64,000 bases of DNA from Variovorax sp. SG517 (GCF_013376045.1 NZ_JABMJG010000004.1:62001-126000); one strand, 5' to 3'. Shown: positions 17,536 through 27,561, counted from the first letter of the stretch. Notes: generated from the letters alone by a model not told the origin. Numbers and translations: made by a program.

Positions 17536-19215
17536 TCAGTGACTGCCGGCCGAACCGCGCGCCGAATCGAGCACCGCGCGGAAGAGCCGCGCCATCGCGC
17601 GCACCGGTGAAATCTCCGACCACCGCGCCGGTGCGGCGGCCTTCGGCGGCGCGGAGATCAGGCCCCGGCCCATGCGCAGCGACACCTGCAGCTTCCTGAG
17701 CGTGAAGCCCGGGCGCGCCGCCTTGCGGCGCATGCGGGGTCCGCGCGCGGTGTCAGCCACGACGAACTGGAGCACCAGGCACTTGCGCCCGGCGGCCGGC
17801 TCCACCTCGAACACGAGGCTGCGCCGCCGCGCGCCGGTGACGCGCTGGCCGGGCAGCACCGCGCCGTCGAGCATCGCGTGCACGCTGGTGGCCTTGGCAT
17901 TGCTGCGGTAGTCGATGCGCACCTCGACGCGATGCGGCTGCATCTGCGACAGCGATCGCGCCGACAGCGCCGGCAGCGGCACCACGAGGCAGGCCAGCTC
18001 GCCCACGCTGCGCGCGCCCTCGCCGTCGAAGCCGTCCCAGCCGTGGCTCAGCCAGCTCATCGCGGGGCTGCCGGGGTGGAAGAGGTAGGGGCGCTCCAGC
18101 TGCAGCTCCGCCACTTCGGCCAGGCCCCGGGCCTGGTCGTCGAGGCCCCAGCGCGTGAGGAAGGCGCGGTCGATCGCGGCGGCGGGCCAGGCCGGGAAGC
18201 TGCGAGCCGCCCCGCCGCTTCGCTCATCAGCCAGGCCGCAGGCCTCGGCCATGAAATCCATCGAGCCCAGCTCGGCACCGACCGGTATCCAGCCCGAGCA
18301 GGTCCTGGGCAATTGCTCCGGCGCGTTGCGGTCGGCGCGGATCAGCGCGTGCGTGGGCTTGCGGAAGTAGCGCGCCTCGGTGAGCACGCTCGACGACAGG
18401 CTGGCGGCGAAGTGCACGTTGGCCGCCGACAGCAGCGCATAGCTGTTCTCGCTGGTCCACGCCACGTTGGGAATGGCGCGCGCAATGGGCGCGAGGTCGT
18501 GCAGCGCGCTTTCGTAAGGGTGCGGCCTGACGACCAGCAGGTCGACGCCCTGCGCCAGCTCGCGCAGCGGCGCGATCACGCTGGCCGGATGCATGGTGCG
18601 GCCGCCGCTGACGAGCGACAGGTCGACCAGGCTCTGGCCGAAGAAGAGGCCCACGCGCAGCCGCGGGTCGAACAGCGAGGCCGCGCCGTGGCGCGCGAAG
18701 CGGCCCTTGAGCGCGCTCGCGTGGTTCCAGAAGAGCTCTTCGTCCACGCGGCGCGCGAGCAGCGCGGCCTCGACGGTGGGGTCGTTGGTGCGCGCGCAGA
18801 AATGCAGGTGCTCCGTGAAGCGGCGCGGGTCGATCTCGATGTCGAGGTAGCTGGCGCCCGAGCGGTCGATGCAGTGCTGCTGCGCCGGCGTGAGGCCCCA
18901 GCCGATCACCAGGCACCCGGGGTCGAAGGCCGGCATGCCGTCGCGCCCGGCGAACGCGTGCAGGTCGGCGATGCAGGCGCGCGCCCAGCCCGCGGGCGTG
19001 CAGGGCAACTCCAGCCGGTTCATGAGCCGTGCGACGTCGATGCGGCCGCCTTCGGACAGCGGCGAGGCCTCGCTCGACGGTAGGCCCAGCCGGCCCAGGG
19101 CGGAGTCGAAGAAGCCGCGCAGGAAGCGCCGGTTGGCGACGTGATACTGGAGCCCGTTGGCGGGCGAGCGGAAGAAGTCGTCGGCGAAGACGACGTTGTG
19201 GAACCGGCGAGTCAT
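17536..19215 (-). CDS. Capsule-biosynthesis-like GT-B protein
   Basis: A 559-residue protein read toward the GT-B gene. The middle part (LLVVRPHPYESALHDL, then ALLSAANVHFAASLSSSVLT and EARYFRKPTHALI) resembles capsule-synthesis GT-B proteins of the KpsC/KpsS kind, in which an RxHP motif and a phosphate-binding Ser/Thr cluster precede the donor site. The last 150 residues are beta-rich and may be an accessory carbohydrate-binding module. The ATG at 19215 has a GAGG site five nt upstream; the frame extends 26 codons further without support. Family assignment is tentative. Confidence 0.6.
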   Translation of the reverse strand: MTRRFHNVVFADDFFRSPANGLQYHVANRRFLRGFFDSALGRLGLPSSEASPLSEGGRIDVARLMNRLELPCTPAGWARACIADLHAFAGRDGMPAFDPGCLVIGWGLTPAQQHCIDRSGASYLDIEIDPRRFTEHLHFCARTNDPTVEAALLARRVDEELFWNHASALKGRFARHGAASLFDPRLRVGLFFGQSLVDLSLVSGGRTMHPASVIAPLRELAQGVDLLVVRPHPYESALHDLAPIARAIPNVAWTSENSYALLSAANVHFAASLSSSVLTEARYFRKPTHALIRADRNAPEQLPRTCSGWIPVGAELGSMDFMAEACGLADERSGGAARSFPAWPAAAIDRAFLTRWGLDDQARGLAEVAELQLERPYLFHPGSPAMSWLSHGWDGFDGEGARSVGELACLVVPLPALSARSLSQMQPHRVEVRIDYRSNAKATSVHAMLDGAVLPGQRVTGARRRSLVFEVEPAAGRKCLVLQFVVADTARGPRMRRKAARPGFTLRKLQVSLRMGRGLISAPPKAAAPARWSEISPVRAMARLFRAVLDSARGSAGSH

Positions 19216-19378
19216 GGTGGCCTCGGGAGGCGGCTCTCTCCTGCGCTGCCGCAAGCCGCCCCGCCGACCTTTCTTGTGCGTGCGATGCGCCAATCTAGGC
19301 AGCCACTCTTAGCCCGGCGTGAGCAAGGGCCCCGGCTTTCGCAAAGTTGCCGTAAAGCGCGCGGCTCCCCGCCGGCCT

Positions 19379-20365
19379 TCAGTCCAGCGAAAGATTGAGG
19401 TCGCGGATCAGCGGATGCCACCGCGCCGATTCGCCCCGCAGCAGTGCCGCGAACTGCGCGGGCGCGTCGCCCGCGGGCTCCACGCCGTACTCGGCGAGCC
19501 GGCGCAGCACGGCCGGGTTGTGGATGGCGCTGGCCACCGACTGCTGCAGCCGCGAGACGATCTCGCCCGGCGTTCCGGCAGGCACCACCAGGCCCATGAG
19601 CGCGGCGGCCTCGACGCGCGGCAGGCCGATCTCGACGAAGGTGGGAACGCGCGGCAGCTGCACGAGGCGCGAGGGGTTCGCCACCGCCAGCGGGCGCAGT
19701 CTGCCGCTCTGGATGAAGCGGCGCGAGGCGGCCAGGTCGCACATCATCACCGGCACCTGTCCGCCGGCCACGTCGGCCACAGCGGGCGCGGCGCTGCGGT
19801 AGGGCACGTGGACCATCTCGAGGCGGGCCTCGCGTTCGAGCAGTTCCATCGCCAGGTGCTGCGGGCTGCCCGTGCCGGCCGAGGCGTAGCTGACTTTGCC
19901 GGGGAAGGCGCGCGCGTCGTCGATGAAGGCCCGCGCGTCCTTCACGCCGCTGGCCGGGCCGACCAGCAGCACCATCGGCAGCCGGCCGAGCAGGGTGACG
20001 GGCGCGAAGTCGCGCGAGGGGTCGTAGCTGAGGTTGCGGTAGAGCGCCGGGTTGAACACCAGCGTGCCGCTGTCGGCCGACAGCACCGTGTAGCCGTCGG
20101 CCGGGGCGCGCGCGGCTTCCATGGCGCCGAGCGCGGTGTTGCCGCCTGCACGGTTCTCGATGACGACGGACTGCCCCGCGTCGATGGCGAGCTGGGCGGA
20201 GATGGTGCGCGCGACGATGTCGGCCCCGGCTCCCGCCGCGTACGGCACGATCCAGCGGATGGACTTGGCGGGATACGCGAGTTGCGCCTTCGCCGCGCGA
20301 TGGGCTCCCCCGGCCGCGAGGGCGGCCATGGCGGCGAGTTGCAGCAGGAGCGATCGGCGGGTCAT
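19379..20365 (-). CDS. Bug-family periplasmic substrate-binding protein
   Basis: A second Bug receptor, 328 residues, with a twin-arginine-like start (TRRSLLLQLAAMAALAAGG) before the signal cleavage region. Family landmarks are IRWIVPYAAGAGADIVAR, ENRAGGNTALGAM, HVPYRSAAPAV and LMGLVVPAGTPGEI. The usual PFPPGG binding-loop sequence is replaced by PYAAGAGAD, a variant seen in part of the family. The gene stands alone between the capsule-like gene and the lipoprotein, with no transporter partner. Confidence 0.88.
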   Translation of the reverse strand: MTRRSLLLQLAAMAALAAGGAHRAAKAQLAYPAKSIRWIVPYAAGAGADIVARTISAQLAIDAGQSVVIENRAGGNTALGAMEAARAPADGYTVLSADSGTLVFNPALYRNLSYDPSRDFAPVTLLGRLPMVLLVGPASGVKDARAFIDDARAFPGKVSYASAGTGSPQHLAMELLEREARLEMVHVPYRSAAPAVADVAGGQVPVMMCDLAASRRFIQSGRLRPLAVANPSRLVQLPRVPTFVEIGLPRVEAAALMGLVVPAGTPGEIVSRLQQSVASAIHNPAVLRRLAEYGVEPAGDAPAQFAALLRGESARWHPLIRDLNLSLD

Positions 20366-20472
20366 CACGGGCGACTGTCTCCGGGGAGATACCGGCCGCC
20401 ATGTTAGGCCGGGCCGCGTGTCCGCGTGAGGGGCACGCCTATGGGCGCATCAGGGACGCACCAGGGGCCGCG

Positions 20473-21165
20473 TCACGGCGCGACGGGATTGCCCGGCGTG
20501 CCGGTGTCGCGGGCCGAAAGCGCGGCGGCGGCCGTCGCGGCCGCGGCGGGCGGGCGGTAGGTGACGTTCACCGCGGGAGCAGCGGGCGCCGTGGGCTCGG
20601 GCGGCGGCCGGGTGATCTTGACCAGGGGCGCCCGCCTGACGGTCGCTGCCGGCGTTGCGCTGGCGGGTGCCGTGGCCACCGGAGCGGGCGGGGGAACGGG
20701 GCCCACGGGCGTGAAAGGGGCTGCGGGCGTCGAGTAGTACTGCACCGGAGCCGGCGCGGCGGCCGTCCCGGGGGAAGCCGCAGGCGCAGCAGAAGCCACC
20801 GCGCCGCCTGCGGCGGGCGCTACGGCTGCCGTAGCCGGTGCCGCTGGAGCCGTGGGCGCGGCGTTGGGGTCGTAGAGCACGGCTCCCTTGCTCACGCCCG
20901 TGCGCACCGGCCCCACGCCGACACCCACGCCGGCCGAGCCCGACACCTGCCCGCCGTTGTTCACGGCCACGCCCGCGCCGAGCGGGCCGAAGCCGGTGTT
21001 CAGGCCCACGGAGAAGTTGCCGTCCTTGGTGGCGCCGAGCCCCAGAGAGAGCCCGGGCACCAGCGGAATGCCGACGTGGTAGTGGGAACAGCCGCCCGCC
21101 AGGAGCAACAGCGCCGCCGCCGGAACGACGGCCGCTGCCCGTATGACGCGCGGCCGGCCGTTCAC
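20473..21165 (-). CDS. Pro/Ala-rich lipoprotein coupled to htpG
   Basis: A 230-residue lipoprotein that starts with GTG at 21165, overlapping the htpG stop codon by four bases (GTGA), so it is probably translated by ribosomes finishing htpG. The signal peptide has a lipobox LLLAGGC. The first part is glycine-rich ([40 protein letters not shown]), and the last 130 residues are low-complexity alanine/proline. No catalytic motif is visible. The extended C-terminus could span the periplasm or cell wall; that is inference. Confidence 0.7.
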   Translation of the reverse strand: MNGRPRVIRAAAVVPAAALLLLAGGCSHYHVGIPLVPGLSLGLGATKDGNFSVGLNTGFGPLGAGVAVNNGGQVSGSAGVGVGVGPVRTGVSKGAVLYDPNAAPTAPAAPATAAVAPAAGGAVASAAPAASPGTAAAPAPVQYYSTPAAPFTPVGPVPPPAPVATAPASATPAATVRRAPLVKITRPPPEPTAPAAPAVNVTYRPPAAAATAAAALSARDTGTPGNPVAP

Positions 21166-23198
21166 ACCAGCAGCGCGTTGACGCGCCTCACGTAGGCCGC
21201 CGGGTCCGCCGGCAGGCCGCCTTCGGCCAGCAGGGCCTGGTCGAACAGGATGTTGGCCAGGTCGTCGAAGTGCGAGGAGCCCTCGAGCTTCTTCACCAGC
21301 GGATGCTCGGCGTTCACTTCGAGCACCGGCTTCAGGTCGGGCGCAGGCTGGCCGGCCTGCTTGAGCATGCGCGCGAGCTGCGTGCTCATGCCGCCGTCCT
21401 GCACCACGAGGCAGGCGGGCGAATCGACCAGGCGCGTGGTCACGCGCACGTCTTCGGCCTTGTCCTTGAGAGCCGTCTTGAGCTTCTCGAGCATGGGCTT
21501 GAACGACTCGGCGGCCTCTTCGGCGGCCTTCTTCTCGGCTTCGTCCTGCAGCTTGCCGAGATCGACCGCGCCCTTGGCCACGCTCTGCAGCGGGGTGCCG
21601 TCGAACTCGTTGAGGTAGTTCAGCGCCCACTCGTCAACGCGGTCGGTCATGAGCAGCACCTCGATGCCCTTCTTCTTGAAGACTTCGAGCTGCGGGCTGT
21701 TCTTGGCGGCGGCGAGCGTGTCGGCCGTGATGTAGTAGATGGCGTCCTGGCCTTCCTTCATGCGGGCCTTGTAGTCCGCGAAGCTCACGCTCACCGAGTC
21801 GGTGGTGGTGGAGGCGTAGCGCAGCAGCTTGGCGATGCGGTCGCGGTTGCCGAAGTCCTCGCCCAGGCCTTCCTTGAGCACTGCGCCGAACTCGGCGTAG
21901 AACTTGGCGTACTTGCCCGATTCGTCGGCGGCGGCAGCGGCGGTTTCCGCAGCGGTGGGCGCGTTCTTGTCGACCACGTCGGTCACGCCTTCGGTCGGCT
22001 CGGCGGCCGGCACCGATTCGCCGGAGCCCACGTCGATCCTGCCCTCGCCGCTTTCCGGCGCGGTCTTCTGCTTCTTCGCCAGGTCTTCCAGCATGCCGAG
22101 CACGCGCTTGGTGCTGCCCTCGCGGATGGCCTTCACGTCGCGGCTTTCCTGCAGCAGCTCGCGGCTCACGTTCAGCGGCAGGTCGGCCGAGTCGATCACG
22201 CCCTTGACGAAGCGCAGGTAGCTGGGCATCAGCGCGTCGGCGTCGTCCATGATGAAGACGCGCTTGACGTAGAGCTTCACACCCGCGCTCTTGTCGCGGT
22301 TCCACAGGTCGAAGGGCGCCTTGGCCGGGATGTACAGCAGCTGCGTGTACTCGGTGCTGCCTTCCACGCGGTTGTGGCTCCAGGCGAGCGGGGCCTCGTA
22401 GTCGTGGCTGATGCTCTTGTAGAACTCCTCGTACTGCTCGGGGGTGATGTCCTTCTTGGGGCGGCTCCACAGGGCGTTGGCCTTGTTGACGGTTTCCCAT
22501 TCGCCGGTCTTCACCATGTCGCCGGGCTGGTCGTTCTCGCCGTCCTTCCACTCTTCCTTCTCCATGAGGATGGGCAGGGAGATGTGGTCGGAGTACTTGC
22601 CGACGATCTGCTTGAGCTTCCAGGCGTTGAGGTATTCGTCGGCATCCTCACGCAGATGCAGCGTGATGCTGGTGCCGCGCTCCGGGCGGGTGATGTCGGC
22701 CACCTCGAAGTCGCCGGCGCCGCCGCTGGTCCAGCGCACGCCCTGGTCGGCCGGCAGGCCCGCGCGGCGCGACTCGACGGTGATCTTGTCGGCCACGATG
22801 AAGCCCGAGTAGAAACCCACACCGAACTGGCCGATGAGCTGTGCGTCGGCCTTCTGGTCGCCGCTCAACTTGCTCATGAAGTCCTTGGTGCCGCTCTTGG
22901 CGATCGTGCCGAGGTTGTCGATCGCCTCCTGGCGCGACAGGCCGATGCCCTTGTCGGTGATGGTGATGGTGCGCGCGGCCTTGTCGAAGCTCAGGCGCAC
23001 GTCGAGATCGGACTGGCCTTCGTAGAGCTCGGGGTGGTCGAGGGCCTCGAAGCGCAGCTTGTCGCAGGCGTCCGATGCATTCGAGATCAGCTCGCGCAGG
23101 AAGATTTCCTTGTTGGAGTACAGCGCATGCGTGACGAGATGCAGCAGTTGCGCGACTTCAGCCTGGAACGGGAGTTTGGTTTTGGAGGAATCAGCCAT
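21162..23198 (-). CDS. htpG: Molecular chaperone HtpG (Hsp90)
   Basis: The bacterial Hsp90 chaperone, 678 residues. The N-terminal ATPase has [38 protein letters not shown] and [16 protein letters not shown]. The middle domain has the catalytic-loop region [10 protein letters not shown], and the C-terminal dimerisation domain is complete. Compared with the E. coli protein there is an acidic Ala/Pro/Glu-rich insertion of about 45 residues (roughly 379-425) between the middle-domain helix LEDLAKK and the [10 protein letters not shown] segment. It shares a 4-nt overlap with the downstream lipoprotein gene. Confidence 0.97.
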   Translation of the reverse strand: MADSSKTKLPFQAEVAQLLHLVTHALYSNKEIFLRELISNASDACDKLRFEALDHPELYEGQSDLDVRLSFDKAARTITITDKGIGLSRQEAIDNLGTIAKSGTKDFMSKLSGDQKADAQLIGQFGVGFYSGFIVADKITVESRRAGLPADQGVRWTSGGAGDFEVADITRPERGTSITLHLREDADEYLNAWKLKQIVGKYSDHISLPILMEKEEWKDGENDQPGDMVKTGEWETVNKANALWSRPKKDITPEQYEEFYKSISHDYEAPLAWSHNRVEGSTEYTQLLYIPAKAPFDLWNRDKSAGVKLYVKRVFIMDDADALMPSYLRFVKGVIDSADLPLNVSRELLQESRDVKAIREGSTKRVLGMLEDLAKKQKTAPESGEGRIDVGSGESVPAAEPTEGVTDVVDKNAPTAAETAAAAADESGKYAKFYAEFGAVLKEGLGEDFGNRDRIAKLLRYASTTTDSVSVSFADYKARMKEGQDAIYYITADTLAAAKNSPQLEVFKKKGIEVLLMTDRVDEWALNYLNEFDGTPLQSVAKGAVDLGKLQDEAEKKAAEEAAESFKPMLEKLKTALKDKAEDVRVTTRLVDSPACLVVQDGGMSTQLARMLKQAGQPAPDLKPVLEVNAEHPLVKKLEGSSHFDDLANILFDQALLAEGGLPADPAAYVRRVNALLV

Positions 23199-23491
23199 GG
23201 ATAGAGAAATGTCGAAAGCCGAAAAATTCTAAGTCGGGCGCGGCGCCGGAAAGCGCCCGCGCACCAACATCCTCAATTGGGTTGTCTTTTGTCTTCATCA
23301 AGGGCAAATGAAGCTCAACGTTCCATTTTTGGCATTCCTGAAGACCCGGCGCCCGTGCGCTCCGCTGGGGAAAACCCTCCGAGCCCGGAAAAATTGACTC
23401 TTGTTAACAGTTCTGAAATATCCTGACGACTGCCAAGAAGTGACAGAGAACAGGGGTCCAGCCCCGGGGAACGAGACAGGGATGACGTCTG

Positions 23492-25777
23492 ATGACTTGC
23501 ACGTCGCCAAGGGCCGTTTCCGGCCCCCCCGGAGCCGCAAGGCGCCCGGTGGCCGCCCTTGCATGGCTCGAGTGCACGACGGCCCTCGCATGGCTGTCCT
23601 GCGCGCCGGCCCAGGCGCAGCCCCAGCAGAAACCGCAGGCGACGGCCCCGGCCGCCCACGTCGTGGCTGACGCGCGCATCGAAACCCTCGACCGCGCGCA
23701 GGCCGAGCAGGCGCGGCTGAAGGCGCTCGCCGATTCCGCGCCCAAGGCCTACGAAGACCGCTTCATGACCTCCGACGCGGACACCCCCGCGGCCGACGCG
23801 ACGCCCGAGTCCGAGCAGCCGCAGGGCTACCGGGCCTGGCTGGTGGAAAGCCGCATCGGCTTCGGCGACGCCACCACCACCGGCTACGGCCGCCAGCGCG
23901 CGACCGAGTTCGGCCAGCGTTTCGAATACCGCCGCGAAACCCTCAACTACGGCGAATTCGTGCTGCAGGCCGACGGCCGCCACCTGGGCGGCGACAACAG
24001 CGCGAGCGGCCTGGGCATCGGCTCGCTGGGCTATGCGCGCGAAGCCACCAGCGGCCGCTTCACGCTGCGCAACCTCGGTTTTCCGCTGACCACGCAGACC
24101 TTCGCCGACACCGCCGTGGGCGACATCCAGAGCGAGCTTACCGGCGGCCTGGCGCGCAACTACAGGCTCTCGCTGGGCTCGACCACGGTGCGCGGCGCGT
24201 CCATGCGCGTCTACGGCAATGACTTCGACCTGCGCGGCGGCTTCGGCCAGCGCGGCAACCTGACCGGCGGACCGTATCCCGGCTTCGAGAAGAGCCAGGG
24301 CACGCTCGGCTGGCTCGGGGCCACGCTGCGCCTGGGCGACCCGTGGTTCGCGTCGTTCCAGCTCGACCGGGCGCGCAACGTGCCCGCCTACTACTACGAC
24401 CCGCTCACGGCCCGGGGCTACGGCAGCAAGGACGTCACCAGCTGGGCGAGCTCGGTGGGCTGGGGCCGCGAGGTGGCGCGCGACGGCGACTTCAAGGCCC
24501 GCGCCACGCTGGTGGGCAGCCGCGTGAGCTCGTCCACGCCCGGGGTGACCACCGGCGATTCGCGGGGCCTGTTCGTCGAAGCTAGCGCGCGCACGGGCCT
24601 TTACCGCCACGAGTTCGGCGCCTACACCGCGCGGCCCAACCTGTACTTCGGCGACTACGCGCTGGCGACCGGCACGCGCGGCGCGTACTGGCGGGTGGAC
24701 CGCAACACCAGCCGCCTGAGCTGGGGCGTCGGCCTGGACTACGAGCGCTCCCGGCGGGACGTGAACTTCAACCTCGCGGGCTACCGCCGCTTCGGCGCGA
24801 GCGGCAACTTCCAGTACCTGTTCGACCGCGACAACTCCGTCGGCGGCAGCCTGAGCGTCTACCGCACGCGCTACGACGGGCTCCCCGACGGGAGCATCGC
24901 GGGCGGCAGCGGCGACGGCCGCAGCCTCTACGGCAGCGCCTTCTGGCAGACCCGCCTGTTCGACTGGCCGCGCAGCCGCTTCTCGCTGACGGTGCGCCGC
25001 AACGAGCTGATCGTGCTCGGCGACTCCGCGGCCACCGGCCAGGAGCTGCAGTGGGAGCAGGACTGGATCGGCGGGCGCCGCGAGACGATGCGCCCCGAGC
25101 TCACCACCACCGTCGGCTACGCGCGCGACCGCAGCGGCGGCACCTCCCGCAGCTACCCGACGGCGGGCCTGCAGTTGCGCTACTGGATCGACGACGGCTT
25201 CCACGTGGGCGGCAACCTGCGCTACACCTCGCAAAGCGGCGGCCTCTACACCAGCCGCGGCCTGTCGGGCTCGCTCACGGCCGAGAAGGAGCTGGGCATG
25301 GGCTGGCGCGTGGGCTTCATGGCCAACTTCAACCAGGCGCGCGCATCGCTGCTGCCGACCTCGTATTCGTCTCCCAACCTCTATCGCAGCAACGAGAAGG
25401 CCGCCTACGTCTACCTGCGATGGGAAGGCAGCGCCGGCACCGCCTTCCGCCCGGCGGGCGCGCGCGGCGAAGGCGCGGGCGGCGGCAGCGTGTCGGGCCG
25501 GGTGTTCTACGACGCCAACCGCGACGGCGAGCAGCAGTCGGGCGAAGGCGGCGTGGCCGGCGTCGAGGTGCTGCTCGACGGCCGCTACCGCGCCACCACC
25601 GACCGCGACGGCCGCTTCGAATTCCCGCTGGTGACCACCGGCCGCCACCAGCTGACGCTCACGCTCGAAAGCGTGCCGCTGCCCTGGGGCGCGGCCGGCG
25701 AGACCGGGGTGAGCGTGAACGTTCCGCTGCGTGGCCGGGCCAGCGCGGAGATACCCGTCGTCAAGGTGGGCGAATGA
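23492..25777 (+). CDS. Outer-membrane beta-barrel, usher-like, with C-terminal SdrD-B-like domain
   Basis: A 761-residue exported protein and the first gene of a six-gene operon. After a signal peptide ending near APAQA, residues about 110-655 alternate short aromatic-ended strands with polar turns, as in an outer-membrane barrel (for example YRLSLGSTTVRGASMRVYG, SLTAEKELGMGWRVGFMANF). From about 663 a separate domain with VFYDANRDGEQQSGEGGVAG and TTDRDGRFEFP resembles SdrD-B/carboxypeptidase-regulatory beta-sandwich repeats. Such a domain at the end of a barrel recalls the CooC/TcfC ushers of alpha-type fimbriae. It is shorter than most ushers, and I cannot identify a plug domain. The ATG at 23492 has a weak AGGG site. 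Confidence 0.72.
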   Translation: MTCTSPRAVSGPPGAARRPVAALAWLECTTALAWLSCAPAQAQPQQKPQATAPAAHVVADARIETLDRAQAEQARLKALADSAPKAYEDRFMTSDADTPAADATPESEQPQGYRAWLVESRIGFGDATTTGYGRQRATEFGQRFEYRRETLNYGEFVLQADGRHLGGDNSASGLGIGSLGYAREATSGRFTLRNLGFPLTTQTFADTAVGDIQSELTGGLARNYRLSLGSTTVRGASMRVYGNDFDLRGGFGQRGNLTGGPYPGFEKSQGTLGWLGATLRLGDPWFASFQLDRARNVPAYYYDPLTARGYGSKDVTSWASSVGWGREVARDGDFKARATLVGSRVSSSTPGVTTGDSRGLFVEASARTGLYRHEFGAYTARPNLYFGDYALATGTRGAYWRVDRNTSRLSWGVGLDYERSRRDVNFNLAGYRRFGASGNFQYLFDRDNSVGGSLSVYRTRYDGLPDGSIAGGSGDGRSLYGSAFWQTRLFDWPRSRFSLTVRRNELIVLGDSAATGQELQWEQDWIGGRRETMRPELTTTVGYARDRSGGTSRSYPTAGLQLRYWIDDGFHVGGNLRYTSQSGGLYTSRGLSGSLTAEKELGMGWRVGFMANFNQARASLLPTSYSSPNLYRSNEKAAYVYLRWEGSAGTAFRPAGARGEGAGGGSVSGRVFYDANRDGEQQSGEGGVAGVEVLLDGRYRATTDRDGRFEFPLVTTGRHQLTLTLESVPLPWGAAGETGVSVNVPLRGRASAEIPVVKVGE

Positions 25778-25832
25778 GCCGCACCGACCTTCCTTTTTTC
25801 CACCCCGCCGCATCCAACCAGAAGGAGTTCCC

Positions 25833-26438
25833 ATGATCCGAACACCCCTCGTGCGCAGCATGCAGATGCTTTCGCTGGCAGTCCTCGCGCTGGCCGGCGG
25901 GCAGGCCCCGGCCGAAAGCCAGTACGGCTCCGGCACAGGCACCATCACCGCCCAGGCCAAGGTGAACCTGAGCGTGACGGTGCCCAAGCTGATCCTGCTG
26001 CGCGTGGGCTCGACCAACACCACCATCGACACCGTGACCTGGGCCTCCACCCTCAGCATTCCGCCCGTGCCCACCACGCCGGTCACGGGCAACAACACCA
26101 ATGTGGACTGGAACGGCGCGGCTCCCACCGTCACGCCCGCCTCGACCACGAACACGCTCAACGTGTACGCCTGGACCAACGCGGGCGCGGGCACCATCAA
26201 CTGCGCCATGGGCACCTGGGCGCCCGCCGCCGGCGGCCCGGCGAACGCGGACTTCACCGTCGCGACCACGGGCACGCTGCCGCACCCCGGGGCCAACCTC
26301 GGCGCCTGCGCCTCGACCTCGTTCCCCTCGAACGCGGTCGCCTCGGGCACCTGGGCCTACACGCTCGGCGGCACGCCCGCGGGCTGGGTGGCGGGCACCT
26401 ACACGAACACCATCACGTACACGGCCCAGGGCATCTGA
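25833..26438 (+). CDS. Secreted pilin-like subunit 1
   Basis: A 201-residue exported protein with a signal peptide (about 1-27) and an AAGGAG site six nt before ATG. The mature chain is Thr/Ser/Gly-rich and beta-stranded: QAKVNLSVTVPKLILLRVGS near the start, TPVTGNNTNVDWNGAAPTVT in the middle, two cysteines far apart (NCAMG, GACAS), and the ending GTYTNTITYTAQGI. It is clearly related to the last gene of the operon (28442-29098). I infer a structural subunit assembled at the cell surface by the barrel and chaperone of the same operon. Confidence 0.7.
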   Translation: MIRTPLVRSMQMLSLAVLALAGGQAPAESQYGSGTGTITAQAKVNLSVTVPKLILLRVGSTNTTIDTVTWASTLSIPPVPTTPVTGNNTNVDWNGAAPTVTPASTTNTLNVYAWTNAGAGTINCAMGTWAPAAGGPANADFTVATTGTLPHPGANLGACASTSFPSNAVASGTWAYTLGGTPAGWVAGTYTNTITYTAQGI

Positions 26439-27070
26439 TGCCTGGGCGTGCGGCGACGGCGATGGCGCTCGCGGCGGCCCTGCTCGCCGCCACGTCCGCG
26501 CGCGCCGTCATCACCACGGTCACCGACACCGGCAGCACCTACAGCCTGACGCTTCGCGTCGGTTCGGCCGGCGCGACCGTCGACACGGTGGCCTTCAGCG
26601 TCACCGGCGCCAACGCGGGGCTGACCCCCACGGCCGTGGCCGGCACGCCGGCCATCGACGTGTGGGTGATGCCGGTGCGCCCGGTGGCCAACACCACCGT
26701 GGCGCGGCCGGTGACGCTGCGCGTGGATTCGTCCGTTGCGCTGACCTGCCAGTCGGGCGGCTGCGGCACCACGGCCATTCCCTTCAGCAAGATCAGTTGG
26801 GTGGCCACGAACAACAGCAGCGCGGCCTCGGGCGACATCCAGAACGGCCGCTTCGACACCACCGCCAACCAGTCGATCGCGAGCTACGACGCGAACGCCA
26901 CCTTCTGCGTCGGTCCGCTCGGCCTGCCCTGCGTGCTGGGCGTCGGCACCTGGACCTACCTGTCGCGCAACGTGACGGCCACGCGGCTGCAGTTCAGCTA
27001 CGACAACGACGTCGTCTACCCGGGCGGCAACTACAAGGGCACCGTGCGATTCACGGCGTCGATGGAATGA
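26438..27070 (+). CDS. Secreted pilin-like subunit 2
   Basis: A 210-residue exported protein whose ATG overlaps the previous stop by one base (TGATG). After a signal peptide ending near SARA it has YSLTLRVGSAGATVDTVAFS, which matches the strand pattern of subunit 1, and ends NYKGTVRFTASME, the same C-terminal strand motif. Two pairs of cysteines (CQSGGC, then C and C around FCVGPLGLPC) suggest disulfides. The sequence is more diverged than subunits 1 and 3, so it may be a tip or adaptor subunit; that is inference. Confidence 0.68.
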   Translation: MPGRAATAMALAAALLAATSARAVITTVTDTGSTYSLTLRVGSAGATVDTVAFSVTGANAGLTPTAVAGTPAIDVWVMPVRPVANTTVARPVTLRVDSSVALTCQSGGCGTTAIPFSKISWVATNNSSAASGDIQNGRFDTTANQSIASYDANATFCVGPLGLPCVLGVGTWTYLSRNVTATRLQFSYDNDVVYPGGNYKGTVRFTASME

Positions 27071-27561
27071 AGCCGCCGCGCCTTCGCCGAGCGACCGCCG
27101 TCGCGCTGCTGTGCGGCGCGGTGCTGGCCGCTCCCGCATGGGCGACGGTCGCCCGGCTCGACGACTCGGCCTCGCCGCGCGCGCACGTGCGCAGCGATTT
27201 CAGCAATGCGCAGGCGATGGACGGCCACGTGGTCGTGCTCCCCCTCGGCCGCATCGAGTACCGCCTGGCCATGACGCCCCACTTGGGCCGGCGTGCGCGC
27301 ATCTTCTACGTGATTCCCGCCAACGTCGCGGGCCTGCGCTCGCCGGCGGGGATGCTGGTGCAGTGGCGTGGCAGCGGCGCATTCGCGAGCGGCAGCGGCC
27401 GGCCCGGCGACCGTGTGCAGGTGTGGAACGGCGTGGTCCAGGCTCCGTGGATGAACGAGACCTTCGAGCTCACGCTGCGCATCGATCCACGCGAGCTGCG
27501 CATGCCCGCAGGCTCGGCGCTGAGCTTCGAGTCGTTCTTCGAGATCGAGACATTGCCATGA
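27067..27561 (+). CDS. Exported protein of fimbria-like operon, unknown role
   Basis: A 164-residue exported protein with a signal peptide ending near APAWA. The ATG overlaps the previous stop (ATGA), and its own stop overlaps the chaperone ATG in the same way. The sequence has strand patterns (HVVVLPLGRIEYRLAMTP, FELTLRIDPRELRMPAGSAL) but no cysteines in the mature part, and it does not share the TGNN or YxxxxxxTA motifs of the subunits. It could be a minor subunit or a second assembly factor. I do not recognise its family. Confidence 0.65.
   Translation: MKPPRLRRATAVALLCGAVLAAPAWATVARLDDSASPRAHVRSDFSNAQAMDGHVVVLPLGRIEYRLAMTPHLGRRARIFYVIPANVAGLRSPAGMLVQWRGSGAFASGSGRPGDRVQVWNGVVQAPWMNETFELTLRIDPRELRMPAGSALSFESFFEIETLP

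Noticed and set aside
23199..23491. Possible riboswitch or sigma-70 promoter before the barrel gene
   Set aside because: A TTGACT is present at 23394, but the expected -10 region matches in only about three of six positions. I could not build a convincing c-di-GMP riboswitch or other known RNA fold from the sequence.
23315..26350. A 1011-codon minus-strand frame opposite the fimbria-like operon
   Set aside because: It is antisense to the barrel and subunit genes, and its Ala/Arg/Val-rich sequence has no recognisable domain or signal.
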